6,867 nt of DNA from Chloroflexota bacterium (GCA_021813085.1 JAKAMA010000130.1:1-6867), one strand, 5' to 3'. Shown: positions 1 to 5,696, numbered from the stretch's first letter. The notes: generated by a model from the letters alone, not told the origin. Numbers and translations: made by a program.

Positions 1-412
1 TCACCATGACCACCAGCGCCAGGGCGAGCAGCAGCGTGAACTGCACCTCGTCCACCGACTGGCGGATGGTGACGGAGCGGTCGTACAGCACCTGCATCTT
101 GATGCTCGCGGGAACCTCGGCGCGGAAGGTCGGCAGCAGCCTGCGTACCGCGTCGACCACCTCGATGGTGTTGGTCCCCGGCTGGCGGAACACCGCGAGG
201 ATGATGCCCGGCTTGCCGTTGAACCAGGCGGCGAGCTTGTCCGACTGCACGCCGTTGATCACCCGCCCGAGCTCCCCGAGGCGCACCGGCGCGCCGTTGC
301 GGTAGGCGACGATGATCCCTCGGTAGGCGGAGGCATCGAACAGCTGGCCGTTCGCCTGCACCGCGAAGAGCCGGTCCTTGCCGTACAGCGTGCCGGTCGG
401 CTGATTGACGTT
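1..412 (-). other. RND multidrug efflux permease fragment (MdtB/AcrB type) fused to HemA
   Basis: This is the C-terminal visible part of the hemA frame, residues about 307-443. It matches the porter domain of HAE1-type RND inner-membrane pumps: ANVNQPTGTLYG, then QANGQLFDASAYR, IVAYRNGAPVRLGEL, FRQPGTNTIEVVDAV, VLYDRSVTIRQSVDEVQFT, and the start of the second transmembrane helix (LLLALALVVMV, about 433-443). In E. coli MdtB the matching order is ANVNSAKGSL, IIAYQNGAPIRLGDV, RQPGANII, LSDRTTNIRASVDDTQFE (recalled, not searched). The RND start, first transmembrane helix and first porter subdomain are absent; the match begins mid-domain. Hand-counted GC is about 68% for 1-420 against about 73% for 421-840, a modest shift consistent with a different source. 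It may be the body of a normal RND gene from another genome joined by mis-assembly, or a true recombination product. Confidence 0.8.
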
Positions 413-1330
413 CGCCTGCGCGATCTCCTGCAGCCCATCGATGTCGTACAGGTGCGCGCCCGGCACGCCGCGCACGGCCGGGTCGATGTCACGCGGCACA
501 GCGATGTCGATCAGCAGCAGCGGCCGGTTGGGCCGCTGGCGCATGACGGCCTCCACCTGCGGGCGCCCGAACACGAACTCCGGCGACGCCGTGGACGTGA
601 TGACGATGTCCGCGCGGCACATGCTCGGTTCCAGTTGCTCGAACGGCACCGCGCTCCCTCCCAGGTCGGCGGCCAGCTCGCGCGCGCGCTCCGCGCTCCG
701 GTTCGTCACCAGCATCGCCGCGACGCCGCTTTCGCGCAGCGTGCGCGCGGTCAGCTTGCCCGCTTCGCCAGCGCTGACGACGAGCACCGTCTTGCCGTCG
801 ATCTCGCCCAGCGTGCTCCGCGCCAGCGCCACCGCCGTCGAGCTCACCGACACCGCGTACCGGCCGATGTGCGTCTGGCTCCGCACCCGCCGCCCCACCC
901 GGATCGCGCTGTGGAACAGGCGCGATAGCGCGACCGAGTGCGTCCCCGCCGCCGTCGCCGCGGCGAACGCCGACCGCACCTGGCCCAGGATCTCCGACTC
1001 GCCAATCACCATCGACTCGACGCCGGCAGCCACCCGGAAGAGGTGGCGCGTCGCCTCCCTGCCCGAGAGCGCGAAGAATGGCGCGCCTTCCACGGGCTGC
1101 CCGCCCTTCACCTCGTTCAGCAGCGCGACGATCGAGCGCGGGTCGCCGATGCCGCGCGGGCTGACGGCGTAGACCTCTGTCCGGTTGCACGTCGAAAGCA
1201 CCGCGGCGCCCGCGTAGCGCTCGCCGAGCCGCGCCAGCGACGCGGGTAGCTCGCCGGGGCCGAGCGCGAAGTGCTCCCGCACCGCCACAGGCGCCGTCTT
1301 GTGCGAGATGCCGACGAGCGATACCTGCAC
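1..1330 (-). CDS. hemA: Glutamyl-tRNA reductase (HemA), C-terminus replaced in frame by an RND permease fragment; partial at left edge
   Basis: GluTR reduces glutamyl-tRNA(Glu) with NADPH to glutamate-1-semialdehyde, the first committed step of C5-pathway tetrapyrrole synthesis. The frame begins with GTG at 1330; a GGAG 7 nt upstream overlaps the sirC stop. It stays open for 443 codons to the window edge. Residues 1 to about 303 are clear HemA: VGISHKTAPV near residues 6-15, catalytic Cys48 in STCNRTEVY, His96, GESEILGQV at 110-118, and the NADPH-domain loop SAGEAG at 186-191, where the first glycine usual in this loop is serine. The HemA match continues through PRDIDPAV and HLYDIDGLQEI, then stops. 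From about residue 303-307 the protein reads as an RND efflux permease. The helical dimerisation domain that normally follows (total usually about 420-450 aa) is missing. As written, the product should not be a working GluTR. It is the last gene of the operon after sirC, 4 bp past its stop. Confidence 0.85.
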   Translation of the reverse strand, partial: MQVSLVGISHKTAPVAVREHFALGPGELPASLARLGERYAGAAVLSTCNRTEVYAVSPRGIGDPRSIVALLNEVKGGQPVEGAPFFALSGREATRHLFRVAAGVESMVIGESEILGQVRSAFAAATAAGTHSVALSRLFHSAIRVGRRVRSQTHIGRYAVSVSSTAVALARSTLGEIDGKTVLVVSAGEAGKLTARTLRESGVAAMLVTNRSAERARELAADLGGSAVPFEQLEPSMCRADIVITSTASPEFVFGRPQVEAVMRQRPNRPLLLIDIAVPRDIDPAVRGVPGAHLYDIDGLQEIAQANVNQPTGTLYGKDRLFAVQANGQLFDASAYRGIIVAYRNGAPVRLGELGRVINGVQSDKLAAWFNGKPGIILAVFRQPGTNTIEVVDAVRRLLPTFRAEVPASIKMQVLYDRSVTIRQSVDEVQFTLLLALALVVMV

Positions 1331-1334
1331 CGCG

Positions 1335-2072
1335 CTACTCCGTCCCTGGCGCGCCCGGCGCCGCCCCTGCGTCTGCGGACACGGCCGGCGGCGGCGCAAG
1401 ATCGTCTGGGGCGCCCGCGCCATCGGCAGCGCCCGCCTGCATCAGCCCGATGCCGAGCCGCTCCATCATCCGCGCCCGTGCCTGTCCGTAGCGCCGCTGC
1501 GCCAGCAGCACCCGCAACTGTCCGTCGATGGCCCGCTGCCACGTGTCGCTCGCAACCTTGATGTGCCGCTTACGGACTTCCTGCCGCATGTCCGCCAGCA
1601 GATCCGCCAGCGCCGGCATGTCCTCGGTCAGGTACGCGTCGAGCTCTTCTCGCAAGCGGCGTGCGAGCGCCGGGCTGGACCCGGAGGTCGATGCCGCCAA
1701 CGTGATCTTCCCCTTGCGCACGACCGAAGGCAGGATGAAGTCGCAGTGCCTCGGGTCATCGGCGGCGTTCACCCAGATGCGCCGCCGCTTGCCCGCCGCG
1801 GCGACCTCCGCGTTGATCGCGCCGTCGTCCGTCGCCACCATGATGAGCTCGTAGCCGTCGTCGAGGTCCGACTCCCGATACGGGCGGCCGATGTGGCGGA
1901 TGCGCCCTGCGTCGCGGTGCTCCCGTAGCTCCGCGATCAGGTCGGGGCTCACGACCGTTACGTCGGCGCCGCCCGCGAGCAAGCCGCGCACCTTCTCGGC
2001 GCCGACGTGGCCGCCGCCGATGACGATCACGCGGCGGCCCGCAGCTTCCACGAAGATGGGATACAGCGCCAT
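1335..2072 (-). CDS. sirC: Precorrin-2 dehydrogenase / sirohydrochlorin ferrochelatase-like (SirC/Met8/CysG N-terminal family)
   Basis: The family oxidises precorrin-2 to sirohydrochlorin with NAD+; some members also insert iron to give siroheme. The 245-aa product has an N-terminal Rossmann fold with the dinucleotide loop VIGGGHVGAEK at residues 17-27 and VTVVSPDL at 38-45. The family signature WVNAADDPRHCDFILPS spans residues 100-116; Asp105 aligns by eye with the catalytic Asp of CysG/Met8. ASTSGSSPALARRLREELD (about 147-165) is the usual dimerisation-domain start. No SUMT methyltransferase domain follows, so it is the stand-alone type. The last 35 or so residues are an Ala/Pro/Gly-rich tail beyond the usual end of the family. 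The ATG at 2072 has GGAG 7 nt upstream and begins 10 bp after the preceding stop; hemA starts 4 bp after the TAG. The neighbours place it in siroheme, heme d1 or cobalamin supply from uroporphyrinogen III. Ferrochelatase activity cannot be judged from sequence alone. Confidence 0.92.
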   Translation of the reverse strand: MALYPIFVEAAGRRVIVIGGGHVGAEKVRGLLAGGADVTVVSPDLIAELREHRDAGRIRHIGRPYRESDLDDGYELIMVATDDGAINAEVAAAGKRRRIWVNAADDPRHCDFILPSVVRKGKITLAASTSGSSPALARRLREELDAYLTEDMPALADLLADMRQEVRKRHIKVASDTWQRAIDGQLRVLLAQRRYGQARARMMERLGIGLMQAGAADGAGAPDDLAPPPAVSADAGAAPGAPGTE

Positions 2073-2081
2073 CGCCCGCTC

Positions 2082-2351
2082 CTACACCCGCGCCCGCGGC
2101 CGCCGTGCGCGCACGAAGCGCCGCGCGCGCTCCTGGGCCACCGCCTGCTGCTGCTCTGTGTCGCTCAGGTAGGATCCGGGCAGCTCGGCCGTCGGCTCGC
2201 CCGCGACGCCCGGCGGGTCGGCGGCGCCGACGCGCGGCAGCAGCGTGCCGCCGCCGAGGAACACGCCGCGCAACGAGATCGACGCGGCAAAGATGTCGAG
2301 CAGACGCCATGGGCCGATGCGTCTGTCCCCGTGCGTCGCGCGCCGGCTCAT
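2082..2351 (-). CDS. Small hypothetical protein (89 aa) in the hemA-sirC operon
   Basis: I do not recognise a family. The chosen ATG at 2351 overlaps the upstream stop in an ATGA arrangement, with a GGGGAG purine run 6 nt upstream. The same frame is open further upstream, but that part lies inside the preceding gene. The product starts with a basic stretch (MSRRATHGDRR), then RIGPWRLLDIFAASISLRG and FLGGGTLLPR, which are moderately hydrophobic but interrupted by Arg, so a transmembrane helix is doubtful. A Pro/Gly linker follows, then an acidic-polar helix (SDTEQQQAVAQERARRF) and a very basic tail (VRARRPRARV). The stop at 2082-2084 lies 10 bp before the sirC start. Tight packing between a regulator and two tetrapyrrole enzymes supports a real coding gene and a role linked to that pathway, but nothing shows a function. 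Confidence 0.6.
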   Translation of the reverse strand: MSRRATHGDRRIGPWRLLDIFAASISLRGVFLGGGTLLPRVGAADPPGVAGEPTAELPGSYLSDTEQQQAVAQERARRFVRARRPRARV

Positions 2352-2707
2352 GACGTCTCCCCCTCGCGCCGCAGCGCCGCCACCAGCAGGCGCGCAACGG
2401 CCGCCGTCGAGAAGCCGCGGCGCCGCGCCTCGCCGCACACGGTGGCCGCGATGTCCGCCCAGCCGAGCCCGAAGCGCGCCTCCAGCAGGCGGTTGTTCCG
2501 CTGCAACACCCGCAACGCCGCGGCAAAGTCGTCCCGCGCGTTGGCGTTGACGCCCAGCACGCGCGTGCCCCGCAACACGCCATCCGCGCCGGGCGCCGCG
2601 GGGCCGGCGATCACGCGGGGTAGCGCCGATTCCATCCCTGTGGAGGTCCAGGTCTCACCGCGGCGCGCGAGCGCCTTCTGATACTCGCGGATCGTGTCAC
2701 GTTGCAT
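2348..2707 (-). CDS. Hypothetical protein (119 aa) in the hemA-sirC operon
   Basis: No family is recognised. The ATG at 2707 was chosen because it lies 11 bp inside the end of the upstream regulator gene and follows GGAGGGAACGGAAG; a longer frame to 2767 would overlap the regulator by more than 70 bp. The N-terminal third ([20 protein letters not shown]) is polar and helical. A Gly/Pro/Ala-rich link follows, then a compact, probably all-helical region from about residue 55: ARDDFAAALRVLQRNNRLLEA, FGLGWADIAATVCGEARRRG and STAAVARLLVAALRREG. No signal peptide, metal-site or catalytic motif is evident. The final TGA overlaps the next ATG by 4 bp, so it is likely translationally coupled to its neighbours. 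It is soluble by composition and may be an accessory or regulatory protein of the tetrapyrrole operon; that is inference from position only. Confidence 0.65.
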   Translation of the reverse strand: MQRDTIREYQKALARRGETWTSTGMESALPRVIAGPAAPGADGVLRGTRVLGVNANARDDFAAALRVLQRNNRLLEARFGLGWADIAATVCGEARRRGFSTAAVARLLVAALRREGETS

Positions 2708-3389
2708 GGCTTCCGTTCCCTCCGCTCGCGGCGGCGGCCGCCGCCGACGCGTCGTACGCGCTCGCAATGCCCAGCAGCACCTCGTCCGCGAGGACCATGA
2801 TCTGCTCGACGACGGTGATCGATTCCTTCGCGGGTGTCCCGGTCTTCGCGAGCGCCTGCTTGGCGGACTGGTCGAGGCTGCGTCGGAAGAACGTGAACGC
2901 GTGCACCGCCTGCGAGAGCGTCATGCCTGCGTGCGCCAGCTCCGTGCCGTACTCCGCGCCCGTCGCGCGCGCCTCATCGAGCAGCGACGCCCTGCGCCCG
3001 CGCCGGCCGACGTACGCCGCCACCAGCTCCATCAGCCGCCTGCCAAGCGGCCGCAGCTTCTCGCGCTGCGCGGCGTCGACGTGTGCGTACCAGTCGGCGT
3101 GGCCGCGCGTCAGTTGGCGCCGGATGCGCTTCGTCGCGAGGTCGCCGACGTCGCGGTAGTTGGCCTGCTGGGAGCGGCCGAGCACGATCTCGCGCACATC
3201 GCCCTCGGCGAACCGGCGGTGGCCCCCAGGCGTGCGGAACGTGCGCACCTGACCGGCGTCCGCCCAGCGGCGCAGCGTCGACTCGTCGACGTTGAGCACG
3301 CGGCAGGCCTGGCCGAGCGTCAGCCAGCGCCCGTCCGCGAGGGCTGCGCCGTCGGCGCCGGGACCATTGGGGGGAGCGAATGTGGGCAA
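2697..3389 (-). CDS. MerR/BldC-type helix-turn-helix transcriptional regulator with C-terminal helical domain
   Basis: The N-terminal part carries a winged HTH of the MerR/BldC/excisionase type: [21 protein letters not shown] at residues 22-42 (recognition helix about 35-43), then [15 protein letters not shown] with the typical TPGGHRRF wing at 53-60 and DVREIV. Residues about 77-216 form an all-helical region; its [25 protein letters not shown] segment resembles the RsbR/RsbT co-antagonist N-terminal or PucR-type helical sensor fold (recognition by eye, moderate). An Ala-rich tail ends the 230-aa protein. The start is TTG at 3389: an in-frame TGA lies at 3393-3395, two codons upstream, and no ATG or GTG occurs before the HTH. 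The ribosome site is weak. It is first in the operon, downstream of a strong promoter and divergent from hemB, so it is a candidate regulator of tetrapyrrole genes. The ligand is unknown; no B12- or heme-binding motif was seen. Confidence 0.82.
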   Translation of the reverse strand: MPTFAPPNGPGADGAALADGRWLTLGQACRVLNVDESTLRRWADAGQVRTFRTPGGHRRFAEGDVREIVLGRSQQANYRDVGDLATKRIRRQLTRGHADWYAHVDAAQREKLRPLGRRLMELVAAYVGRRGRRASLLDEARATGAEYGTELAHAGMTLSQAVHAFTFFRRSLDQSAKQALAKTGTPAKESITVVEQIMVLADEVLLGIASAYDASAAAAAASGGNGSHAT

Positions 3390-3428
3390 ATCTCAGTAAT
3401 TGTCCAGACCACGCCTGCCAGTGGAAGA

Positions 3429-3458
3429 ATTGTAGACGCGCCGGGGCCTTAGTGTCAA
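3429..3458 (-). promoter_or_regulatory. Sigma70-type promoter for the regulator-sirC-hemA operon
   Basis: On the minus strand a perfect -35 TTGACA (3458-3453) is separated by 18 bp from a -10 TACAAT (3434-3429). This predicts transcription starting near 3422 and a leader of about 33 nt before the TTG start at 3389. It is the strongest promoter match in the window. The spacer shows no clear dyad of the kind bound by classical MerR activators. Confidence 0.75.
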
Positions 3459-3517
3459 CCGTCACAAAGCCGCGGGCTGAAGATCCCGGCGCGAAGGATT
3501 GGCGCCCCCGCCTCGTC

Positions 3518-3523
3518 TACAAT
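3518..3523 (+). promoter_or_regulatory. Likely leaderless hemB promoter (-10 TACAAT)
   Basis: TACAAT lies just 6 nt before the hemB ATG at 3530, so transcription should start at or next to the A of the ATG. The only Shine-Dalgarno-like run (GGAGG, 3524-3528) is 1 nt from the ATG, too close for normal use and probably not transcribed. No good -35 lies at 16-18 bp; TTGGCG at 3499-3504 is only 13 bp away. Confidence 0.55.
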
Positions 3524-3529
3524 GGAGGC

Positions 3530-4525
3530 ATGCTGGATCTGCTGACACACGGCGACTTCGCCCGCCACCGGCGGCTGCGCCGCTCCGAAGGGCTACGGCG
3601 CCTCGTGGCGGAGACCCGGCTGTCCCCGGCAGACTTCGTCTATCCGCTCTTCGTCGTCCACGGCCAGGGCGTGCGCGACGAGATCCCGTCGATGCCGGGC
3701 CAGTACCGCATCTCGCTCGACCAGGTCGGGCGCGAGGCGGACGACCTGCGCACGCTCGGCGTGCCCGCGGTGCTGCTCTTCGGCCTGCCCGCGGTCAAGG
3801 ACGACGAGGGCAGCGAGGCGTATGCGGACGGCGGCATCGTCCAGGACGCCGTGCGGGCATGCAAGCAGGCCGCGCCCGACCTCGTCGTGATCACCGACGT
3901 TTGCCTGTGCGAGTACACGAGCCACGGGCACTGCGGCGTGGTCGCCGATGGCGAGGTCGACAACGACCGCTCGGTCGAGCTCATCGCCCGCACCGCCCTC
4001 ACGCACGCGCGCGCCGGCGCCGATCTCGTCGCGCCATCCGACATGATGGATGGGCGCGTCGCGGCGATCCGCGAGACCCTCGACGATGCGGGCTACGTCG
4101 CGACGCCGATCATGGCCTACAGCGCGAAGTACGCGTCCGCGTTCTACGGCCCCTTCCGCGCGGCCGCCGAGAGCACGCCACAGTTCGGCGACCGCCGCGG
4201 CTACCAGATGGACCCGCCGAACGCCCGCGAGGCCCTGCGCGAGATCGCCGACGACATCGAGGAGGGCGCGGACATCGTGATGGTGAAGCCGGCGCTCTCG
4301 TACCTCGACGTGCTGTCGCAGGCGCGCCGCGAGTTCGACCTGCCGCTCGCCGCCTACAACGTGAGCGGCGAGTACGCCATGGTCAAGGCCGCAGGCGCTG
4401 CCGGCTGGGTCGACGAGCAGCGCGTGACGCTCGAGATCCTGACATCTATCAAGCGCGCCGGCGCCGACATCATCATCACCTACCACGCGAAAGAAGCCGC
4501 CCGCTGGCTGCGGGATTCCCGGTAG
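3530..4525 (+). CDS. hemB: Porphobilinogen synthase (delta-aminolevulinic acid dehydratase)
   Basis: It condenses two 5-aminolevulinate molecules into porphobilinogen, the step after the HemA/HemL pair in heme, siroheme and B12 synthesis; the enzyme is cytosolic and usually octameric. The 331-aa product is full length for the family. Visible hallmarks are [12 protein letters not shown] near the N-terminus, the zinc-site segment [14 protein letters not shown] with Cys125, Cys127 and Cys135 (the three-cysteine zinc-dependent type), [10 protein letters not shown], the first active-site lysine Lys200 in YSAKYAS, and the Schiff-base lysine Lys253 in [11 protein letters not shown]. The open frame extends 50 codons upstream, but the ATG at 3530 matches the usual family start ([19 protein letters not shown]) and the promoter position. 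It is transcribed away from the regulator-sirC-hemA operon and ends with TAG inside a heptamer repeat, 10 bp from the convergent yqeK-like gene. Confidence 0.97.
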   Translation: MLDLLTHGDFARHRRLRRSEGLRRLVAETRLSPADFVYPLFVVHGQGVRDEIPSMPGQYRISLDQVGREADDLRTLGVPAVLLFGLPAVKDDEGSEAYADGGIVQDAVRACKQAAPDLVVITDVCLCEYTSHGHCGVVADGEVDNDRSVELIARTALTHARAGADLVAPSDMMDGRVAAIRETLDDAGYVATPIMAYSAKYASAFYGPFRAAAESTPQFGDRRGYQMDPPNAREALREIADDIEEGADIVMVKPALSYLDVLSQARREFDLPLAAYNVSGEYAMVKAAGAAGWVDEQRVTLEILTSIKRAGADIIITYHAKEAARWLRDSR

Positions 4526-4551
4526 GTTCCAGGTTCTAGGTTCTGGGTTCT
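4524..4551. repeat. Heptamer tandem repeat (AGGTTCY, four copies) spanning two convergent stop codons
   Basis: Four consecutive 7-bp units read AGGTTCC, AGGTTCT, AGGTTCT and GGGTTCT. The first unit includes the last two bases of the hemB TAG. The third unit overlaps the yqeK-like stop (CTA at 4536-4538 on the plus strand), and the repeat also encodes that protein's last residues (EPRT). No hairpin with a T-run accompanies it, so it is not an obvious terminator. Confidence 0.85.
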
Positions 4552-5141
4552 GGCGCCCGCCGCACAGCGCGCTCCGCCGCCACCAGCTCGTTGCGCGCGG
4601 CGATCGTGTTCGGATGCAGCGGCCAGCGCTCGTCGAGCGCCACCAGCACGTGGTAGTCCAGATAGGCGCGCAGCGCGGCATCGAGGTCGCTGTCCGCGAG
4701 CTCGCGGACGCGCTGCACCGGCGAGCGGCCGTCGGCCTTGTACGGCTCTATCTTGTCGGCGACGAAGAGCAGCTTCTGCAGGCGGGACATGCGCGACGCG
4801 GCGGTCGTGTGCGCGGCCACCGCGCCGAGCACGTCGGCGTCGATGACTCCGTACTGTTCGCGCAGGATCGGCACGGCCAGCGGCCCGTGCAGCAGCACCG
4901 GCTCCAGCCGGTCGACCGGGTCGATTGTGGCGCCCTGCTCCTCGGCGATGGTCAGCAGCCGCCCGTCGCTGTGCGCGCGCAGCAGGTCGTGGCCGAGCGC
5001 GGCGATCTTCGCCGCCTCCGGGTCGATGCCGTGGATGTGCGCGAGCCTTGCCGCCTCATCGACGACGCGCAGGACGTGCGCTGCGAGCCCCGGCGGGACC
5101 TTTGTGAGCGCGGCACGCAGCCGCTCCTCGATATCGTTCAT
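4536..5141 (-). CDS. YqeK-like HD-domain phosphohydrolase (probable Ap4A hydrolase)
   Basis: YqeK-family HD proteins symmetrically cleave diadenosine tetraphosphate to two ADP using a di-iron or other metal centre. The 201-aa product shows the full HD ligand series: His22 in HVLRVVDEA, His51-Asp52 in AALGHDLLRA, His85 in LLHGP, His111 in AAHTTA, and Asp129 in LLFVADKIEPYK, the last being a typical YqeK signature (MSxLxKxLFxADKIEP). The ATG at 5141 gives the usual family start just before the HD helix; the frame is open further upstream but runs antisense to the next gene. There is no good Shine-Dalgarno. It lies 46 bp downstream of the PPOX gene on the same strand and may be co-transcribed. 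The common yqeK partners nadD and rsfS are not adjacent. The last codons and TAG come from the heptamer repeat. Confidence 0.8.
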   Translation of the reverse strand: MNDIEERLRAALTKVPPGLAAHVLRVVDEAARLAHIHGIDPEAAKIAALGHDLLRAHSDGRLLTIAEEQGATIDPVDRLEPVLLHGPLAVPILREQYGVIDADVLGAVAAHTTAASRMSRLQKLLFVADKIEPYKADGRSPVQRVRELADSDLDAALRAYLDYHVLVALDERWPLHPNTIAARNELVAAERAVRRAPEPRT

Positions 5142-5187
5142 CGGGGGCGTTCTTGGGAGTCTGCCAACGGCGTCCGTATGGTGTGCA

Positions 5188-5595
5188 TCATCCTTCGAGC
5201 TTCCACGATACGAGCTTCTCGGGCCTGATGCGAATGAGCACACGCGCGCCGTCCCCTCTTGCATCCAAGTACGCCCGCGGATGATCGACGTACCGTGCCA
5301 CGATCTGCAGCGTTCCTTCGTTGGCGGCGGCGGCGCGCGCGGCGACCTCCGCGCGGCCGTAGGCCACCACCGAAGCCTCGCGCGATGGTGCGTCGACGAG
5401 TGCAGTGACGCGCGGATCGCGCTCGATGTTGTGGTACTTGGCGCGGCCACGATCCGTCGAGATCCAGAACGCCTCACCGTCCCAGCGGTACCAGACCGTG
5501 GTCATCTGCGGCCAGCCGTCCCGCCGCAGCGTTGCGAGGACCAGGGTGTGAGGCTCATCGAGGAACTGCGCGATCTCGGCGCGGGTGAGGCGCAT
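5188..5595 (-). CDS. PPOX-class split-barrel flavin/F420-dependent oxidoreductase
   Basis: The 135-aa product has the pattern of the pyridoxamine-phosphate-oxidase-like split-barrel superfamily, in particular the small class annotated as probable F420-dependent enzymes. Evidence is an N-terminal helix (MRLTRAEIAQFLDEPH), strands LVLATLRRDGWPQMTTVWYRWDG (18-40), FWISTDRGRAKYHNIERDPRV at 43-63, where the Ser/Thr, Arg and Lys positions commonly bind cofactor phosphate, then VVAYGRAEV and the C-terminal VLIRIRPEKLVSWKLEG. Cofactor (F420, FMN or heme) and substrate cannot be set from sequence. I chose ATG 5595 because a TACAAT -10 box ends 6 nt upstream, the same geometry as hemB. ATG 5616 in the same frame would add seven residues (MSRYNPG) and is the alternative start. 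It is divergent from the PHP hydrolase gene and upstream of the yqeK-like gene. Confidence 0.85.
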   Translation of the reverse strand: MRLTRAEIAQFLDEPHTLVLATLRRDGWPQMTTVWYRWDGEAFWISTDRGRAKYHNIERDPRVTALVDAPSREASVVAYGRAEVAARAAAANEGTLQIVARYVDHPRAYLDARGDGARVLIRIRPEKLVSWKLEG

Positions 5596-5601
5596 GCCGG
5601 G

Positions 5602-5607
5602 ATTGTA
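5602..5607 (-). promoter_or_regulatory. Likely leaderless promoter for the PPOX gene (-10 TACAAT)
   Basis: On the minus strand TACAAT is followed by six bases (CCCGGC) and then ATG at 5595, the same spacing as at hemB. No -35 match is seen 16-18 bp upstream and no Shine-Dalgarno is present. If translation instead begins at ATG 5616, this box is coding sequence (codons Tyr-Asn) and the call fails. Confidence 0.45.
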
Positions 5608-5630
5608 GCGGCTCATGGGGCATGGCGCCG

Positions 5631-5658
5631 TTGTCCCACGCCCTGCGGCGCCTATACT
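5631..5658 (+). promoter_or_regulatory. Promoter for the PHP/CehA-like gene
   Basis: TTGTCC (5631-5636), a 16-bp spacer and TATACT (5653-5658) make a good sigma70-type match on the plus strand. The start of transcription would be near 5665, leaving a leader of about 32 nt that includes a purine-rich AAAGGGCAGG ribosome site before the ATG at 5697. It lies in the 101-bp divergent gap with the PPOX gene. Confidence 0.6.
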
Positions 5659-5696
5659 TCGCTGCACACCGCCGCCGTGGACGAAAGGGCAGGCAG

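Larger units (their letters stand above)
3390..3529. promoter_or_regulatory. Divergent intergenic control region between the regulator operon and hemB
   Basis: This 140-bp non-coding gap separates two head-to-head transcription units. It is richer in A/T than its surroundings over 3387-3436 and 3448-3466. It holds the operon promoter on the minus strand and the hemB -10 box on the plus strand. The ten bases CGTCTACAAT occur once on each strand, at 3511-3523 (plus) and 3429-3438 (minus), covering both -10 boxes. Autoregulation by the adjacent HTH protein is plausible but unproven. Confidence 0.7.

Noticed and set aside
405..1172. Long plus-strand open frame opposite hemA
   Set aside because: The minus-strand frame here gives unmistakable HemA motifs; the plus frame is Arg/Ser/Ala-rich with no family pattern, as expected for an antisense shadow in high-GC DNA.
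2694..2767. Longer start for the 119-aa hypothetical gene (ATG at 2767)
   Set aside because: It would overlap the regulator gene by more than 70 bp and adds only an Arg/Pro-rich stretch antisense-like in composition; the ATG at 2707 has a plausible ribosome site and a normal 11-bp overlap.
3466..3496. Imperfect GC-rich inverted repeat (CGCGGG ... CCCGGCG) upstream of hemB as operator or terminator
   Set aside because: The arms match over only about 4 bp in a GC-rich background, with no T-run; chance is a sufficient explanation.
3380..3529. A 50-residue N-terminal extension of HemB
   Set aside because: The extension has no HemB similarity, would overlap the divergent promoter region, and the ATG at 3530 fits the family start.
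3593..4681. Minus-strand open frame covering hemB and the end of the yqeK-like gene
   Set aside because: It is antisense to conserved hemB residues and out of frame with the YqeK-like motifs; no ribosome site or family match.
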